Positions 24,289 to 38,000 of a stretch of 64,000 nucleotides of DNA are shown here, in pieces (the first letter of the stretch is position 1; the number at the start of each line of letters is the position of its first letter). A program made the position numbers and the translations under genes. The notes beneath the pieces are model-generated. The model was not told where the DNA came from, did no database searches, and saw nothing but the letters and a program-made list of their open reading frames with translations. This DNA is from Cardinalis cardinalis (taxonomy: Eukaryota; Chordata; Aves; Passeriformes; Cardinalidae), in the NCBI GenBank assembly GCA_014549065.1, contig JACDOX010000003.1:15193877-15257876 (forward strand), written 5' to 3'.

Positions 24289-27200
24289 AGCAGTGCACTT
24301 CAGTGCTTGACTCCACCTGTGAAGAAGAAATATAAACAAAAANTTTTTTTCTTAAAATCAGCATTTTGGCATTAAAAAGTTTTTGTACCAGTAGGTTCAC
24401 GAGGGGATAGTTTAATTAGAAACTATAATAAAATAGCTTAGGTTAGAGCTTTGGATTTAGACTTGCATTAGACTTTTAAATTTCTGTGCTATAACATTTT
24501 TCTTTAGAAGAAAAAAAATCTATTCTCTAACATCTACTGTTAATTTTTGCTGTTGTTTGCAGAACTGTGCTTTTAGCACAAGATAGTGTTTCGTTTCCCT
24601 CTGAAAATGTAATTATTTTTTTATTACATATTATTGTATGAAACGTCAGCAAACCCAAATATCTTCTGTAATTTTATGAGCAATTTGGGATGGGGAGAGC
24701 AGGTAAAATTTTGGATCAGCTGCCATTACTGAATTGCAGTCTTTCCACAATGAATTTGGTTTTACTAGGGAAGTTTTCTGGGAAGTTTCTTCAGTTTTGA
24801 GAACTTACAATTTCTCAAGCAAACTAGATTTTCAGTAACAAATCTGACAGACTTAGGAAGTGGAGAATTTATGAAAAGTAAATTTTACATTGCATGTTGC
24901 ATACACTGAGATATCTATTTTTTGTGTTTGGGTGGGATGCCATCTTTAAAATGAATCTCCTAAAATAAACATCCTAATTTACTGTGTGCAGTGCTGTTAG
25001 AATCTGTTTCTCATCTGCTTCATTGTGGCAGAATTACTGGAGGATGGCTATGGATTTAGTTCNTCCTTTGGTCTGTAAATAGCACCAGTGGGTTTTGATG
25101 AGCCAGAAAAGAAATATGTAAGAGAANGTTGTGTACATTCATTTAATATTTNAAGGTAGGAGGTAATTTATGAATGAGAATTGTGACTGGATAAGCACAA
25201 GGTAGCAAAGGTGGGTTCAGCCCTTAGGTTTGAGTTTTTACTTGCTGCTTAGTGTGTTGAAGTAGTGCATAATGTTAAAACTTGTGGAAAAAATTTTGGA
25301 TATTTTAATGAGTATAACATATTTTTTGTGGGCTATGAATGAGCTTTACATGTCNATTAGCAAGGCATCTAAAGTTCCAAATTACACTTGCTGTTTGGAA
25401 AAACAAATCAGAGCNACCATTTGAGACTGCCAAGGAGCCAATAGGCACCATAGGAATTAAAAATCTGATTGGAATGGTCCTGTGGGCAGCTCACTTAGCA
25501 ACTGACAGTTTGGGTNTACAGGGTCAAAGATTAATGGAGCAGATTGTTACAGGGTGGAAATACCTCGCTTTTAATTGAAACTTAGGTTTCTAAATGAGAC
25601 GTGGAACACAAGGACAGTTTGGGTGCCCACAGTGCTTTGTGGCTGTGACACTCCTGGACTCTGGTGCATACAAGGAAATTTTACATCTTGCCTGTTTCCT
25701 GGTAGTACAGAAGCATAATTACTCCTTTTAAAATTCACATGGCAAAAAAGACAGCAGGAAATGCCAAGCTAAGTAAGAGTGGACTACTTTGTGATTAAGG
25801 CAAATTTATTCATTATTGCTTTTTACATACCCTGGTAAACTGGAGGGTTTGGATGCTTAAATTGTAGGATTGAAATAATTTAGTTAGGCCTTTAGTCTGT
25901 TTACCTGTCCTCTAGAAATGAGCAGGTTGAAATACTTTGCCTAAGATCAAGAAAAAATAAACCAGGCAATTTAGGGTTAAAATGCATTTTCTGCTCTTGA
26001 GGAATTCTATTGATGATTGTGGAAAAAGTGTTCACAAAGAGTGTGTTTCCAAGGAAGAACAGAGTTCTGTAATTCAGCACAGATCAAATTTGATACCTGA
26101 TAATATATGTTTATCAATTAACTGGTGTAGTAACAGATAGTGTAACAATCTCCAGATGAGTTACTGTAAATTTAAAGGGTTTAGATTTAAAAGAACTTCA
26201 AATATGTTCAAGATTTTAAAAGCAGATTTATGATATGTGATGACCATTTAATTTACCCAGGAATGTGTTGGACTTTCTAATATGGCATCTTGAGTGCATA
26301 CCAAGTCAGTTCAATGCAATTATTTTCTCAATAATTGAATTATTTTTTTGATTTCATTGTATCTGTCTTGTTTTTCCTTCTATCAGAGCATGCCAATAAT
26401 AGTAACATTTGTTTNCTTTTTCATTCTCCCCTTCCAAATATCTTATACAAGAAATGTAAAGTGCTTTTCCAAATGCCTGTTGCTGTCCTTCTGAAGTGTT
26501 TTTCACGTGACCTATATTTTTTTGTACAAGAACAAATTACTTTTTTCCCCAGACTAAACTTGTTGCAGATACTTTCCAATCACTCAAGCTTAGTTTCTTG
26601 ATATTCTCAATTCCAGAATAGTAGTAAGAAGGAAACACATCAAATATACTCCCCTTTTTTCTTGCATAAAGAAAATATCAAAGATAAATAGGTAAAAAAA
26701 ACCTATCCAGCCACCTGCAAAGAAAACCATGTTTTGAAAATAAGTTTTGAGCCTTTTTAAGCTTTGCTGCTGTGGCCCTGGAACAGATGAAGAAAAATTT
26801 AGGCTTGCTATTTGATATTCAGTAGAGTATAATCCCTCAAAGACTGTGAACCTCTTAAGTTCCTTTGTTAAGAGGTGCAGCTTGGCTTGAGCATCATAAA
26901 CAATTAGAAGAAAGTATAATTATAGGTCTTTCACCTCCTCCCATGATTTCTTCCCAAGAGGAACCCATCCAGTAGTCATTTTCCACAGGGAACTCTGAGC
27001 AGAAATGTTACCAGTCAGAAAGCAGCAGAGTCAGCCTTGTTTTGTCACTGTGGGTTGGCTGATGGAAAAGCAGCACATTGAAATTGCTCTTGCTTTGGGT
27101 GCTCTGGGTTCACTGCAGGCTCCAGTTAAGATTTTCTGCTTCTGTGTGTGTTCTGCACATCCATGTGTCATCTCTGCATCAGCCACAACATCAGCTCTGC

Positions 27201-29040
27201 TCTCTTAAACCAAGAACTATCTGACTGTGAATGGAGTTTGACCACTGGACTTCTNGCTTTGCCTGTATGCATTTGCTAAACAATCCTTTCTAAAAAGGAA
27301 TAAATAAGAAAACCCAACCAACAAAAAATTTCTGACGAAGACTTTATGCTTAATTAGATAAATATGAAAAAAAACAGACATAAGAAGAACAAGTTAATAT
27401 AACTGAAATTGGCTACAACTTTTATTTATCTCAGTTAAATCTAACATAAAAGCTGTTAAGATTTCCTGCTTCATGGTCTGTTTGCCTCTTAATCATTCTG
27501 AAAATATCNGTGTGTTAAGAAGAGATTTATGCATCAGCCCTGAGAAGGGATGCTCTGCAATGTTTTTATCAGCTCAGGGTGCAGCCAAAAAGGAANTGTT
27601 GGGTAGCTCTGTGAGTTGTGTCAACAGTGAGCCCCAGTGACCTGCTCAGCCCTGGTACTGCTGGGCACAGGAGGGTGGTCTGGAAATGAACTGGGGCTCA
27701 GAGGAAACAATAGGCTGCTGTGTTGCCCTCAAAGGCAAAAGAGGGGTTACATTAGAGATTTAATCAGTATTTCAGTCGTGAGCCATTCCTCAGCCTGTAC
27801 CNCTCATCCTTTTGTGTAATTGAGGTGCTTAGTTTTGCATTTTTTTTCACTAATGCTTCAACAGAAAAATGATGTGAATGTGTCCTATACATGTATACCC
27901 TATATCTGTTATGNGGCTTTTCTTAATGAGAAAAATACCTCTACATACAATTTCTTAAGAATCACATGATAATTTGTTATTGCAGTGTGAGAGAACGTGA
28001 ATATCTTCCAGTTCTTTGGCACTGGCTGAATTCCCAGGGGAGTGTTTCAAGGAACTACATAATTGAGAATCATAAATGCAAATATGGCAAGAATTAGAAG
28101 CTGGACAGGTTAGTTACACCTGTCATGCACATAGATGAGCATTTGGCATGAATATTTGATGGAGGATTGTTTGCCAACTTTCTAAGAGCATTAGTGCCAC
28201 AGCTGTTACCAAAGGAAGTAGTTATCTATTCTCTGTGCTGTTGATCATCTTTTCTTCTCTAGAGAAACATTGCTAATTAGCCCTGGGTGCTGTTTCCACT
28301 GTCCACTCAACAGTATCCAATACAGTCCTGTCTTTCAGGAANATAGGTATTTCAGCAGGATTCCTTGCTTAACAACGTTTTTTGTCTCCTGATGGAAGAT
28401 TCTCCTGGTTTGGTGGGTAAATTGGCGCTGGTTTCATGTATTAGACTTTCTAAATATATTTTAGTGGTAGTATGTTTCCCCTTGTNTAGTAGAATAAGGA
28501 CAGGCTATGGATGGAGCTGGAATGGGAACACTGAGTGTCAGGTGTAATCATTATAATTGTTTTGATTCTATGATTTTTTTTTCCTTGACGTGTCAGTTTT
28601 CTGCACATTTCTTACTTCCAAAATACATAGAATTACAAAAAAAAATCCCGGTATTTCTTGTGATTTCACAAATATTTTCTGAGGAGTTTGCATTTGCTCA
28701 TGAAGTGGGCTGGCACCTGAGCTGCACCCAAATGCACACTTCAACATAGAATTTAACTTATAGGTTGCTGGTCTAAGTTTGTTATTCCAGTTTTGTGGTT
28801 TAGATTTTGCAGAGACAGCTTTGGAGCATTTTAGTAATTTCTGTGTTTTCTCCTNTTGTTGAGAGGATTATATGAGTCTTTATTATTCAGGTACACAATG
28901 GGAGATGACATCAGCAATCATTTTACTAGGGGTGTAGTAAACATATCCTTCAAAGCCNCTAAAATTTGTAAAGAAATCTTCCCATGTCACTTCACCATAG
29001 TTGTGGAGCATTTGGTCATCTAAGGTAAGAAGCTTGTGGA

Positions 29041-29104
29041 ATTTCTATGACAGACAATATGTTAGGCAAATAATTTCTGTATTAGACAATATGTTAGGCA
29101 AATA
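29041..29104. repeat. 32-bp tandem duplication, diverged
   Basis: Two 32-bp copies lie at 29041-29072 and 29073-29104. Both start ATTTCT and end in the shared block AGACAATATGTTAGGCAAAT plus A; they differ at a few bases in the middle. No function is apparent. Confidence 0.9.
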
Positions 29105-29265
29105 GAAAGATGGGAGTAGCAGTCTTGAAAACATCCTTAGATATGTAGCCATGAGTATCTCTCTCTTAAATTCCTGGTTAGCATTATACTAAATGGACTG
29201 ATAACTTCACATTTAACCAGAGTTTTGGTTAGATAATCAGTGGAAGCTGGAGATTTTGGGACGCT

Positions 29266-29293
29266 TTAAAATTGTGGAATTAAAATTGTGGAA
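29266..29293. repeat. Perfect 14-bp tandem duplication
   Basis: TTAAAATTGTGGAA occurs at 29266-29279 and 29280-29293 without a gap, about 160 bp after the 32-bp duplication. Confidence 0.95.
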
Positions 29294-29606
29294 AGAAGAT
29301 TTTTGTTTGTTTGAGGAATTTGAAAATGTCGGATAAACATGGACTCTGAGCTTATTCTTTAATGACCNTGTGTTATTCTTTAAGCAATAGGAGCCAGCCC
29401 TTCTGGAACAGGAGCAGTCCTCTGCTTCCTGCTCCTCACTCCATAGGTTCCAGGGTTATTTGTGCCTGCTGGGCTTGGGCTGTGTTGTCCTGGTGCTGCT
29501 GTAATTCCTCAGCAGGGACCCTACAACCTACTTGAGTCCTTGCATGGGAATCAACAGATCTATTTATTTTATTTTCTCCTGGCTCTCAAATTTTAGCATC
29601 TTGAAA

Positions 29607-29633
29607 AAGAAAGAGCTTAATAAGCTCTTTCTT
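29607..29633. repeat. Perfect hairpin with 13-bp arms
   Basis: AAGAAAGAGCTTA (29607-29619) and TAAGCTCTTTCTT (29621-29633) are exact reverse complements around a single A. The stretch is followed by a short TTATTATTATT run. In an intron or intergenic region it has no assigned role. Confidence 0.85.
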
Positions 29634-31474
29634 ATTATTATTGTGGTTGAGTAAAGGAGAAGCTCCTTACAAATCTCCCAGGACTGCTTGTTCTAAGTGG
29701 AGAGCAAAATGGAGGGAAACACTCAAATAAGCCCTGGAATTGCCAGTCCTGCTGGAAGTAGTTAGGGACAGCTGGTGGCCTGTTCTGGTGCTCTCAAATG
29801 GCTTTTTTTCTAAAAGATCACATTGGAGGAAAGGGTATCTGGGCACTGGAGCTGCTTTTCAGGTAAGGCTGAGGAGAAGGGAGGCTGAGCAGAGGCAGGA
29901 CCTGCTCTGTGCAGCTCAGGGTGCTGTGTGGTACCTCTGCCTGGTCCTCTGCAGCTCTGTGCCTTACTGGCCCCAAAGCCAGGTCCTGATCTCAGGTTAT
30001 CTGAGGGAAAAGCTGCAGTGCCAAGCTGCCTGCATCTCGATTAGTCTTGGCAGCATTTGTAATGCTCTAGCANGTTATATTAGTCTATATTAGAAAGTTC
30101 TTCCTTCAATATTTTGTTCCACGGGGTCTCTTTAGTGGGAAATATTCNTTCCATGTGAGCTGGCTTGTGCCTTAAACTTGTGTTTTATGGCTAATGCTGT
30201 AACAGACAACCACCTATCATTATTCATCTATTTTATTTAATTATTGATCCTTTCAACTTTACAAGACTTAATTATAATTTGCTGTATTGAACAAAACAAA
30301 AAAAAATTAAATTTGTTGAATTAGTAAATAACAGAGAATTAGAGGTAGTTTAGTGATTTAATTAACACAGCTTTATCCCAGCACACTAGTTAATGAAAGG
30401 CAAGCACTGGGCCATCTGGTACAGTTTCAGGAAATGTGGAAACAAAACTGCCATATTTTGTACTTTGCTCTCATTTGTTATTTGCATTTTGATGAGTCCA
30501 CTGGTTCTTCTCTTTCAGATGATTATTCACTTCCACTGTGAAGTCCCTTAAACACTACAGAAACCTTTAGGATAAAATGCCTTTTAGAATGGTGAGGTGA
30601 TTTTTAGGCTCTTTTCCATTTCACAGCTCTGTTCAATATTCTGAAGGTTGAATGGCACAGTAACTGTGCTGTATTCACCAGGCCTGTAGCCATCACCCCC
30701 ATGCCACCTAATTAAAAGCTGCACATCTTTGCTCACTGGTGGTTGAACTTAATTTGCTTAGTCCAGTTGCGGTTAGAAGGTGCCAGGGGACAGGCAGCTG
30801 TAGGATCTTGTTTTTTCTAAAACCAGTACATTTATCTTGAAAGTACGAACTTCCAAGTTGCCAAAGACTCTGAATAATCTCCGTCTTTCCATGCGTTTGC
30901 ATTATTCTGCATTCTGTGTTCTCCTAGTTACAAAGTTCATTTAAAAAAGTGGCTTCTGTGCAATCTTTAGAGAAAAATAGATTAATGATGAAAATGAAGT
31001 TTGAAAGCTATTTTAAAATAACATAGGGTAAATATTTTGATGTTCAAATGGATGCCTAGGGAATTGAAGTTTCTGAATTATGGATGTTTGAAATTTTTAC
31101 TTAAGTAATTCAGAATGTCACTAAAAATGTGCTTGCACTGTCTGCCAAGAATTAATCAGTGATATTTGAATTAAAGAAAAAAAAAATCCCAAATAAAAAT
31201 TCAACCAAAATAACAGCAAACAAACAGAAGTCTTTCTGTTCCTACTTTTTAAAGAAAAATTGAAAACATATGTTCTCCTGAAGGACTCACTTTTCCCAGT
31301 AAGTATTTCTTAAAAACCATGACTGTTGTGTTATCTACTTTATCTACTGATAAAGGTCATGCTTTATCATTTGTCAGCATTAGGATGAGAGTAGAAATAA
31401 AAGGTAGTAACGGAATTAATATTTGTTTTGGTGCTTTGTAATAATTTGTTTTGGCCAACAAGAGCTTCTCATTT

Positions 31475-31507
31475 GTATCAATATACTCTTTATATCAATA
31501 TATTCTT
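31475..31507. repeat. 16-bp direct repeat, 17-bp period
   Basis: Two near-identical copies of TATCAATATA(C/T)TCTT-type sequence occur at 31475-31490 and 31492-31507. This is low-complexity AT-rich sequence. Confidence 0.7.
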
Positions 31508-31770
31508 GAGAGTATTCAAATGCCCAGGCATTTTCTTGAATACCTGAGCAGAGGAAGAATTAGGATGAATGTTCTGAAGTAAATAACTTCAATTACTGTG
31601 TGAGGCTGTTCAGAAAGACTTGATTCTAAGGTATTCAGTGATTGTGTCACCACTTTGGCTTGGGAATCTGAATACAACCTTCAAATTATGCCTGACAGTA
31701 ATAACAGCATTGTTGTTGCACCTGTGGGAGGCCTTTGGCTCTGCTGCTTACTTGATGTTCACACAAAAGT

Positions 31771-32091
31771 GGAATCATTTAGGTTGGAAAAGACCTTTAT
31801 GATCCTCGAGTTCAACCACTAAGCTGACACTGTCGAGTCCACCACTAAACCATGTTTGAGTGCTGCCTCTGCATATCTTTTAGCTATTTCCAGGCATGGT
31901 GGCTCAGCTGCTTCCTCCTCATCAGATTTGCACTCCAGACCCTTCGTTAGCTCTGCTGCCCTTCTCTGGACTCACTCCAGCACCTCTGTGTCTTTGTCAA
32001 GTGAAGGGCCCAGAGCTGGGCACAGCACACAAGATGCAGCCTAGAGTTCTCAATGATTCCTTTGTCCACATCATTGACAAAGATATTAAAC
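31771..32091 (-). mobile_element. CR1 LINE 3' region, internally deleted
   Basis: The plus strand shows the reversed CR1 tail: AATCATTTAGGTTGGAAAAG (31773-31792) followed by the GACCTT, TCGAG and TCAACC segment, then CCACCACTAAACCATGT (31839-31855). Further on, CTGCCCTTCTCTGGACTCAC (31957-31976) followed by TCCAGCACCTC marks a more upstream CR1 part, and CATTGACAAAGATATTAAAC (32072-32091) a still more upstream part. Segments that normally lie between these blocks are missing, so the copy carries at least two internal deletions. The terminal short repeats of CR1 are also absent. Confidence 0.9.
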
Positions 32092-35000
32092 ATTTGGGCA
32101 GAAGATATGACAGTTGTTTTGTCCAACATGATTAGGTTTTCACACTAAAATACTAATTAATAATACAAGTCTTGTGAAAAAGAAAAAAGGGAGTTGCCTT
32201 CGGTTGGATTTATTCCTATTAATTCAGAAGTGAGGACTAGGTGTGGGAGTAGAAGCTTAATAGTAGATTCTTGAAGAGCTCACAGGTACCATTGGCCTGA
32301 TGGGAGGGTTGTATCTGTCTTCTCACAAATTTATTAGAGATTTGGGAGAGATGGATGTCAAGAAAGAACTTGAAGGATGGTNCTGTCCACTGTGAAAAGA
32401 CAATTGAACGTCATTTGGCAGGAGCTGGTTAGAGTCAGTCAGATTTCCAGCTTGTGATCAAGAACACATTATTTCCAACTTAAACCCTGGTGGGTTTTTT
32501 TACTATAAAACTGAGATAGGGAAATGACTATTAAAGCTTAAATATAGCTTTAAAACCATTGCCTACTTGGTGGGTGTGAAACAGAAGTTATTTGCCTTTT
32601 GAATCAGTTCTAATTATATTTTCCCTTGAAAACCTTTGCCACTGAGTTGTTTCTGCAATTAAACAGTGCAGCTGAAAAAATGTCTGTTTTCTACTCCAGA
32701 AATCATTAACTAAAAAAAGTTACATTTTTGTTTTTTTTCTAAAGCTGCTAATCATGTCGACATTGTTTGCCACAGGCTGTGTCTTTCTTGCATGTTGCAT
32801 AACATTGCTTCAAACATTGGAGTGGATGCGATCTGCAGGAGCAGCTTTTCATCCAGAAACACTGCCTGGTGCAGTTCAGTTCTTATGTCTTGATTCCATC
32901 TTTTCTTTTATAGTACTTACAGTCCTGTCCTGAATAGTTGTTTGTGTTTGGGGCTCATCAGATACCCCCTGGACTGAACGTTTGATGAGTTGAACTCGAT
33001 ANGCATCCACTCTTTACATCCTGTGAAGATGTAGGGTGAGCTGAAGCACAGTGAGAGATGGCACCTGCCTGACTCACTTCTGACCTGGACTTAAATGCAA
33101 GCAGGCTTAAATTAAGAAAACTCTTCCATGANTCTGTCTTGTGCATCTGGCCCCAAGCGAGACGTATGAAGTAGAGAACTTAAATCTTCAAAAATGCATG
33201 TCATGTCAGAATTGAGTCCTTAGCACCGAATGTCTTTCTGCAGCTCTGCTCCTCCTGTGCCTGCCTGTGCAGACACAGCACTGCCAGCAGAACAGGCAAA
33301 AGAGATGGCATTTGTCTCAGCAGAGGTTGTAAGAGTCACTCTGAATAGTTTTGCATAAAAGCACAGCCTGCTGCAGAGCAGGCTCGAGCTGCTGTGGCGT
33401 TCACTCTCGCTAATCTGCAGTGTGGGCTTGGCTCTGGAGTTCCTCTCCTCTCACTGAAGACAAAGTAATACTCCATGGAACTATAAAATGTGCATAGTCC
33501 CTTACCCATGAATGGTAAGATCTTTGGGATCAGTGCTTTCAGTTCTTCCCAGAAGCCACATAATTTTCCTTGATAATCACTGTTTAACTGCTATGCTTCC
33601 CTACACAAATTTAATTTCCATTTTTCCCCCACAGTTGTAGTAATTTTAAATGTGTGACTGTAATTAGCTAAAATACTAACTGCGAATTGAGTTTGACACC
33701 ATTCTTTCAGCACCATTTTAATGAAGAATTCAATATTCTTCATCCTTTCTGAAGTCTAAGTTTAGTGCTGTAGCTAACCATCAATCAAAGGTTTGTGTCT
33801 GCTTTCCATTACCTTTCCAGTCATATTCTGTTAGGCTTCTTTCACCATTTCAGTATCCAGGAGCCTGGCAGCTAGACACTAACTGATGCAGCTCACATCT
33901 GTTGTGTCTGGCTTCTTCCTCCTCCTACTCCCAAGGTGATAATTGCATCGCCTTTGTAATATTTTATTTTATTGCCCTTTTTTATTATTATTTATATATA
34001 TATTTTCCGATTAAAGCAAATTAAAAATGAATCATTGGAAAGACTTTTCTTTAGCAGATGAATACTTTACCTGTGCTGTGGCCAAGAAAAAAATGGAATA
34101 GCAGGGAACCTTAGTGTCTCTAGGTCCTGNATGCAGTCAGTCAGTAGAGGGGGATAACCTGCAGTTTAATTTAGAGCACCAGTAGCTTATTCTATGCATA
34201 AACAGCACTTCAGCAGTCAGTCTAAACTGTGAGGAGAAAATAAGTGTGCTGTAATTCATGTNTCTTCAATCAGCTTTGGGAAGTGTCTCGCTCTGATACT
34301 GATGTGGTGTTGAGAGCTGTGGGGACCACATGGTCAGACAATGTGAGGATCCTCCTTTTCCAGTTGAAAAAACCCAGAGTTTTCCATAATTTCTGTCTTC
34401 TAGTGGAGTATTTTAATTTCCTTACTACTTATTGGTAATTTTCTTTTGTATTCACAACAGAGACACCTCTGACAGGTGGAATCTGTAAATTGATACACTT
34501 GTCTTTGATATCTGATCATTTTTTTTGTGAATCTGTATTTCTAACCATAGGGATAGAAGGTGTTCTCTGATTGTGATGAATAATATCACAAAAATGAGCA
34601 CTATTATTCACATTAAGAGCTTCAGCAGGAGCAGTGCATTGCTCCCTGTTGGGGTTATTTGGTTTGCAGTGCTGTTGGAATGAGGGGGATTATCAGCTAA
34701 GAGGCAGAAGTAAATTCTACAGTGTCAGAATTGTGTTATATTTTAAAATAATATTCTTTAGGAAGTCTGTGAGAAGCAGTAGAACTTGGGAGACTTGAAA
34801 GGTTTGAAAATTGTGTATAGTTTTGATGAAGAGGGAGGTATTACTACAAACCATTATATTGTAATGTCTGTGTAAGACAAACCAGACACAAGTGGTGTAG
34901 GAAGTACTTTCTATGCAGGTGTGAATCCATTTGGAAAGCTTTGTTGTTTTATTTTATTTTTTAAAACAAATAACTAAATCCCCCAAAACAAACCAAAAAC

Positions 35001-38000
35001 ACTGAAAACTGAAGGGGTTTTGTGTGCTAAAGCTGTGCTGCTCTCCAATGGTAATGGATTATCTTCGCCTATGGTTTTTGATTTTGTGGGTATTTGAAAA
35101 GGGAAAAAAAAGTGAAAAATTGTAAGCATGAAGTAGAAGACATTTTTGTTTGCTAAGGTAGAGTGTTTTAATCTCAGTGTTGGATTTATTTCTATTAGTC
35201 TTGCATGGTCATGGNACTATAACTTTACCCTGGCATTTGCTGACATAGAGACATTTTTCTGTTTCAGAATGCACTCAGGTTCCCTTTTCTCAGTTTTATG
35301 TGTCCTCTGAGATTGTATCTGACTATGCTCAGGGAAATTAAAGTAGATTTGGGAAGGTAGGTACCTGTGACCTATGTTTGATTATTAAGTATTGAAAATG
35401 GAACAAAAAATTGGAAAATTCTGGTTTATTTGCAGCAGTTGTTTCCTACATCTTGCATAGCTGAAGCTTCAATTATAATGTCTGTCTGTAAGGAAATAAA
35501 TTCTAAAGGAAATATGTACCTCACCCAATATCCTGCCATGTTTTTTCCACATTTACTGNGGATTTTTTAGTTTATAAATATTTGTATATGCATATATCAG
35601 AGTGCAGACTAAGAATTTTGTGATTATTGTGGTTAGCAATAATTAGCTTTTTTATTTGTAGCAATTTTTCATCTATATGTTTGGTTTGCAGAAATGTACT
35701 TTTTTTGAAAGTGAATAGAAATATTCAGAGACTTNTTTTGTTTCTAGCCGTGTTTATCTGAGTAATTTTTCATTGGTTGGGTGTGGGTTTTTTGGCTACT
35801 TTTTAGTTCAATTTTGTTGTTGTTTGTTGGATTTGTGATTGTTTTGTGCTGAAGAATTTCTGTAGCTGAATCTCATGGACATTCTCAAACAATGCTGAGC
35901 ATAATGGACATTAATTGGTGCCGTAATTGGCTTTGCCTTTTTCTTTGGCAATATTACTTCTATCTAAGAATTATTTCATTCCTTGTTAATGGAAAATATA
36001 TTTATGTTTATGTCTCTTCAAGGAAACAACCTCTTGGCCAAACAATACTGTGTGATACAGGCCTACTCCCATGTCCTCAATGAATTTTTCTCTTTTATGA
36101 GATGGTGAGGACTAAATGGAACCAGAGAAACTCCAGAAGGGAAATTCTGCACCCACCTAAGCGGAACTCTACTAGAGGTGGGCTGTTGGTGCTTGATACT
36201 AATAACTGGTATCTCCAACTTTGCTAAGTCAAGCCTACACTGAGAGCATCCTCCAGGCCCTGATGTCCTGACCAATTTCAAGACATGTTGACACTTTCCT
36301 GTTAGTAAGGAATAATTGAAATATATTTCAACTTCTTTATATTTTTCTCTGTCTTCCTTGTGGCTGCACCTCCCAGCAAGGCTTGCTCCAGGGAGTAGTT
36401 AATACACTTCATATCTTTTCNTGTCTTGCCCAGACAGTCACTCCTCCTGTGTGGGCTTTCCACAGTGATTCTTTGNGCTCCCCTACTGGAGCAGCCACTT
36501 TAATTTTAGCAGGAAAAAAAAACAAGTACAGTTTTCCATATGTTTCAAAGGAAATGTTGTGACAAGTTAGCCATTTTAAAGAAATGTGTCAATACTTGAG
36601 GATCTTCACTTTAAATATTCAGTGAACTGGGGGTTGTTTGTCTCTGTATTGTAATTCCTACATTGACTTCCTGTGATTTAGCATCCTGATTTCATTTGTT
36701 GTCACAACTTTACTTTCATGACTTGAACTTGGTTTTACTGTTTTGCAAAAGTGGAAGACCAAGTCCTGTTTTTTCCAAACCTTAGGCTTTATACTGTTTT
36801 CCATGACTGATTGTACCATCTTTGTTAACATCTTAGGTCTTGTGAACAAAATCTCTTTTGAAGTTGTAAAGAACTGAGTGTACATTCAACTTGAAATAAA
36901 TGTCCACAGCAGTTTTTAGTGTTGTCATGTATGCTTAGAGAACAAGACAATCCTTCAGGTTTTTATTCAATAATTGCAGGTTCTTATTTTATGTATTTTT
37001 CTTATGGTGGTGCTGGGGTTTTTGGATTATTTTCAAAATGGAGCTTTGAAGGAGTTCTGAAAGCAAAACACAACTGCTTGAGCCAAACTGTTTACTAAAG
37101 CATTGTGTAAATTTATCCAGTTAGTGTTTGCTTTGAGTTGGGAAATTAGATGGGGAAGGTGAACAGATGTTAGCAAATCCTATACTCTTATAGTTTTGTT
37201 TGTATATTACCTGTTAATTGTGAAGCTAGGTATTATTCAGGAAGATGGTTGGGGTTTTTTTGGAACTGTCTTTATTACTTTTTCAGTTACTCTNTTTGAA
37301 GTGTTATTTGTCAAAATCTTCTGGTAGACAGAAATCTTTAAGATTTTGAAGAGTTCCTCTGAGGCTTATTTGCCAAAGTTGAACAGAGTTTAATTTCTTG
37401 CTTGTGTAACCATCCTGATAAAAATATAAATTTTCATTTAGAGTCATAAAATAGCTTTAGACAAGGGAAGCCAAAAACTGAAGTGCTGTAACCTGAAATG
37501 TAAAAATAATTTCACATATAGTCTCAAGAAGTTTCATTATTTGCTTCATGGTTTTTCTTCAGTGTTATATGGTCCTGCATAGAGATATGGCAAAACCCTT
37601 TCTATTTTATGAACTTCTCAGCTGAATGTCCTTCAATAGTTCAAAATTCTAACCACCTTTGCTGGAGAAATAGCTAAGGCAAATATGTTTTTGGTTTCCA
37701 ACCATTTTCTTACAAGTCTGGATGTTTTTTTGGAGGGAGTCTCTCTGCTGTTTTTTTTTAATTTCTGCTCATTGCCAAAGTCATCCAGTTTCAAGGAGAT
37801 TAATATAATTACTCATGCTTGATCTGTTGCAAGTGCTTGCTTCTCATACTGCTTTGCGTTGATCAAAGACTGAGTCTTTGAAGGTTATTTCTTCTCTTTC
37901 ATTTCATGGATACTCCAGAGCAAACTGGTTTTNTTTAATTTGAGAAGGTGGTGATGCTATTGTTTCTGAAAAATGCTTTTTTAGAGCTGGCAGTGTTTGA

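Larger units (their letters stand above)
21056..31770. other. Long AT-rich unique non-coding stretch
   Basis: No gene is recognised in over 10 kb. The longest N-free open frame, 105 codons on the minus strand at 23288-23605, has no domain I can name. GC-richer patches occur near 27600-27740, 29390-29520 and 29740-30030, the last giving a 117-codon plus-strand frame with no domain. Small symmetric or duplicated sequences are listed separately. From about 30149 to 32381 there are no Ns. Confidence 0.5.

Noticed and set aside
29740..30093. 117-codon plus-strand open frame
   Set aside because: In a GC-richer patch, no domain, ends in N-containing codons.
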